A stretch of 29,441 nt of DNA, taken from Lingula anatina. Taxonomy: Eukaryota > Brachiopoda > Lingulata > Lingulida > Lingulidae. The stretch lies in the NCBI RefSeq assembly GCF_001039355.2, contig NW_019775510.1, forward strand, positions 226,348 through 255,788. Reading direction: 5' to 3'. The first letter of the stretch is position 1. Each line of letters begins with the position of its first letter. The position numbers were made by a program, and so were the translations under genes. Shown here piece after piece: positions 29,224-29,441 of the stretch. The notes beneath the pieces were generated by a model that was not told the DNA's origin, did no database searches, and was given only the letters and a program-made list of their open reading frames with translations.

Positions 29224-29441
29224 AGAACATGGCAGGAAAACCCAGATTGCCAGAACATGGCAGGACCATCGAGACTGCCAGAACATGGCAGGACAACCCA
29301 GACTGCCAGAACATGGCAGGACCATCGAGACTGCCAGAACATGGCAGGACCATCGAGACTGCCAGAACATGGCAGGACAACCCAGACTGCCAGAACATGG
29401 CAGGACCATCGAGACTGCCAGAACATGGCAGGACCATCGAG
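29224..29441. repeat. 28-bp minisatellite, array 3, runs off the window
   Basis: Seven complete 28-base units and 22 bases of an eighth. Two unit types alternate: A has GGACAACCCAGACTGCC and B has GGACCATCGAGACTGCC after AGAACATGGCA. The order is A'-B-A-B-B-A-B-B(partial), so the right-hand part has an 84-base A-B-B higher-order period. Units are nearly identical, in contrast to arrays 1 and 2. All three minus-strand frames are open because the unit has no stop codon in any of them. This is not a gene. Confidence 0.95.

Noticed and set aside
29135-29437. 100-, 73- and 71-codon minus frames with a 28-residue repeat
   Set aside because: All three frames of a 28-bp minisatellite are open at once, so openness carries no coding information.

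Overview
The window reads as intergenic or intronic DNA from an animal nucleus, most likely a marine invertebrate (a non-vertebrate deuterostome or a lophotrochozoan). This placement is inference. It rests on the AT-rich background, the many microsatellites and homopolymers, degraded CR1/L2/Jockey-type LINE sequence, a tRNA-derived SINE head, foldback elements, diverged tandem repeats and apparently high heterozygosity. There is no convincing complete gene, no operon, no CRISPR array and no rRNA. The many 60-150 codon open frames behave like chance or repeat-driven frames. The best coding evidence is a 93-bp minus-strand candidate exon at 8670-8762 with good splice sites in phase 0. A possible terminal exon in the same phase lies at 7324-7431, and a foldback element sits inside the intron between them.

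Layout. 1-4.9 kb is mostly unique, with a degenerate tandem block (817-1533) carrying nuclear-receptor-like DR1/DR2 half-sites. 4.88-4.96 kb is a tRNA-derived SINE head. 6.6-12.4 kb holds three foldback elements: 6591-6852, 7915-8451 (49-51 bp inverted ends and a CTAA target duplication) and 12226-12348. It also holds a CpG-rich block (10.26-11.25 kb) and a 370-bp-offset direct repeat (11.3-11.9 kb). 12.4-16.5 kb is mostly unique, with a (TG)n/(G)n tract.

16558-18252 and 18876-20183 are two near-identical versions of one segment on either side of a 623-base N gap. 21907-24329 and 24331-25981 are two versions of another segment meeting exactly at a single N. Both arrangements look like two haplotypes placed end to end by the assembler. 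Comparing the first pair shows three separate insertions of GGCC(C)TA, each at a TA dinucleotide, in one version only. The second pair differs by expansion of a ~161-bp tandem unit (about 2 versus 5) and two internal deletions. From 20.5 to 25.6 kb the DNA is largely diverged tandem repeat.

26.85-29.44 kb is a mosaic of a 28-29 bp minisatellite and two copies of the same reverse-transcriptase fragment on the minus strand. The copies share both endpoints and an inactivating frameshift. The minisatellite runs off the right edge.

No set of genes works together here. The biology on view is repeat turnover, plus assembly structure that a user must know about before interpreting the duplications.
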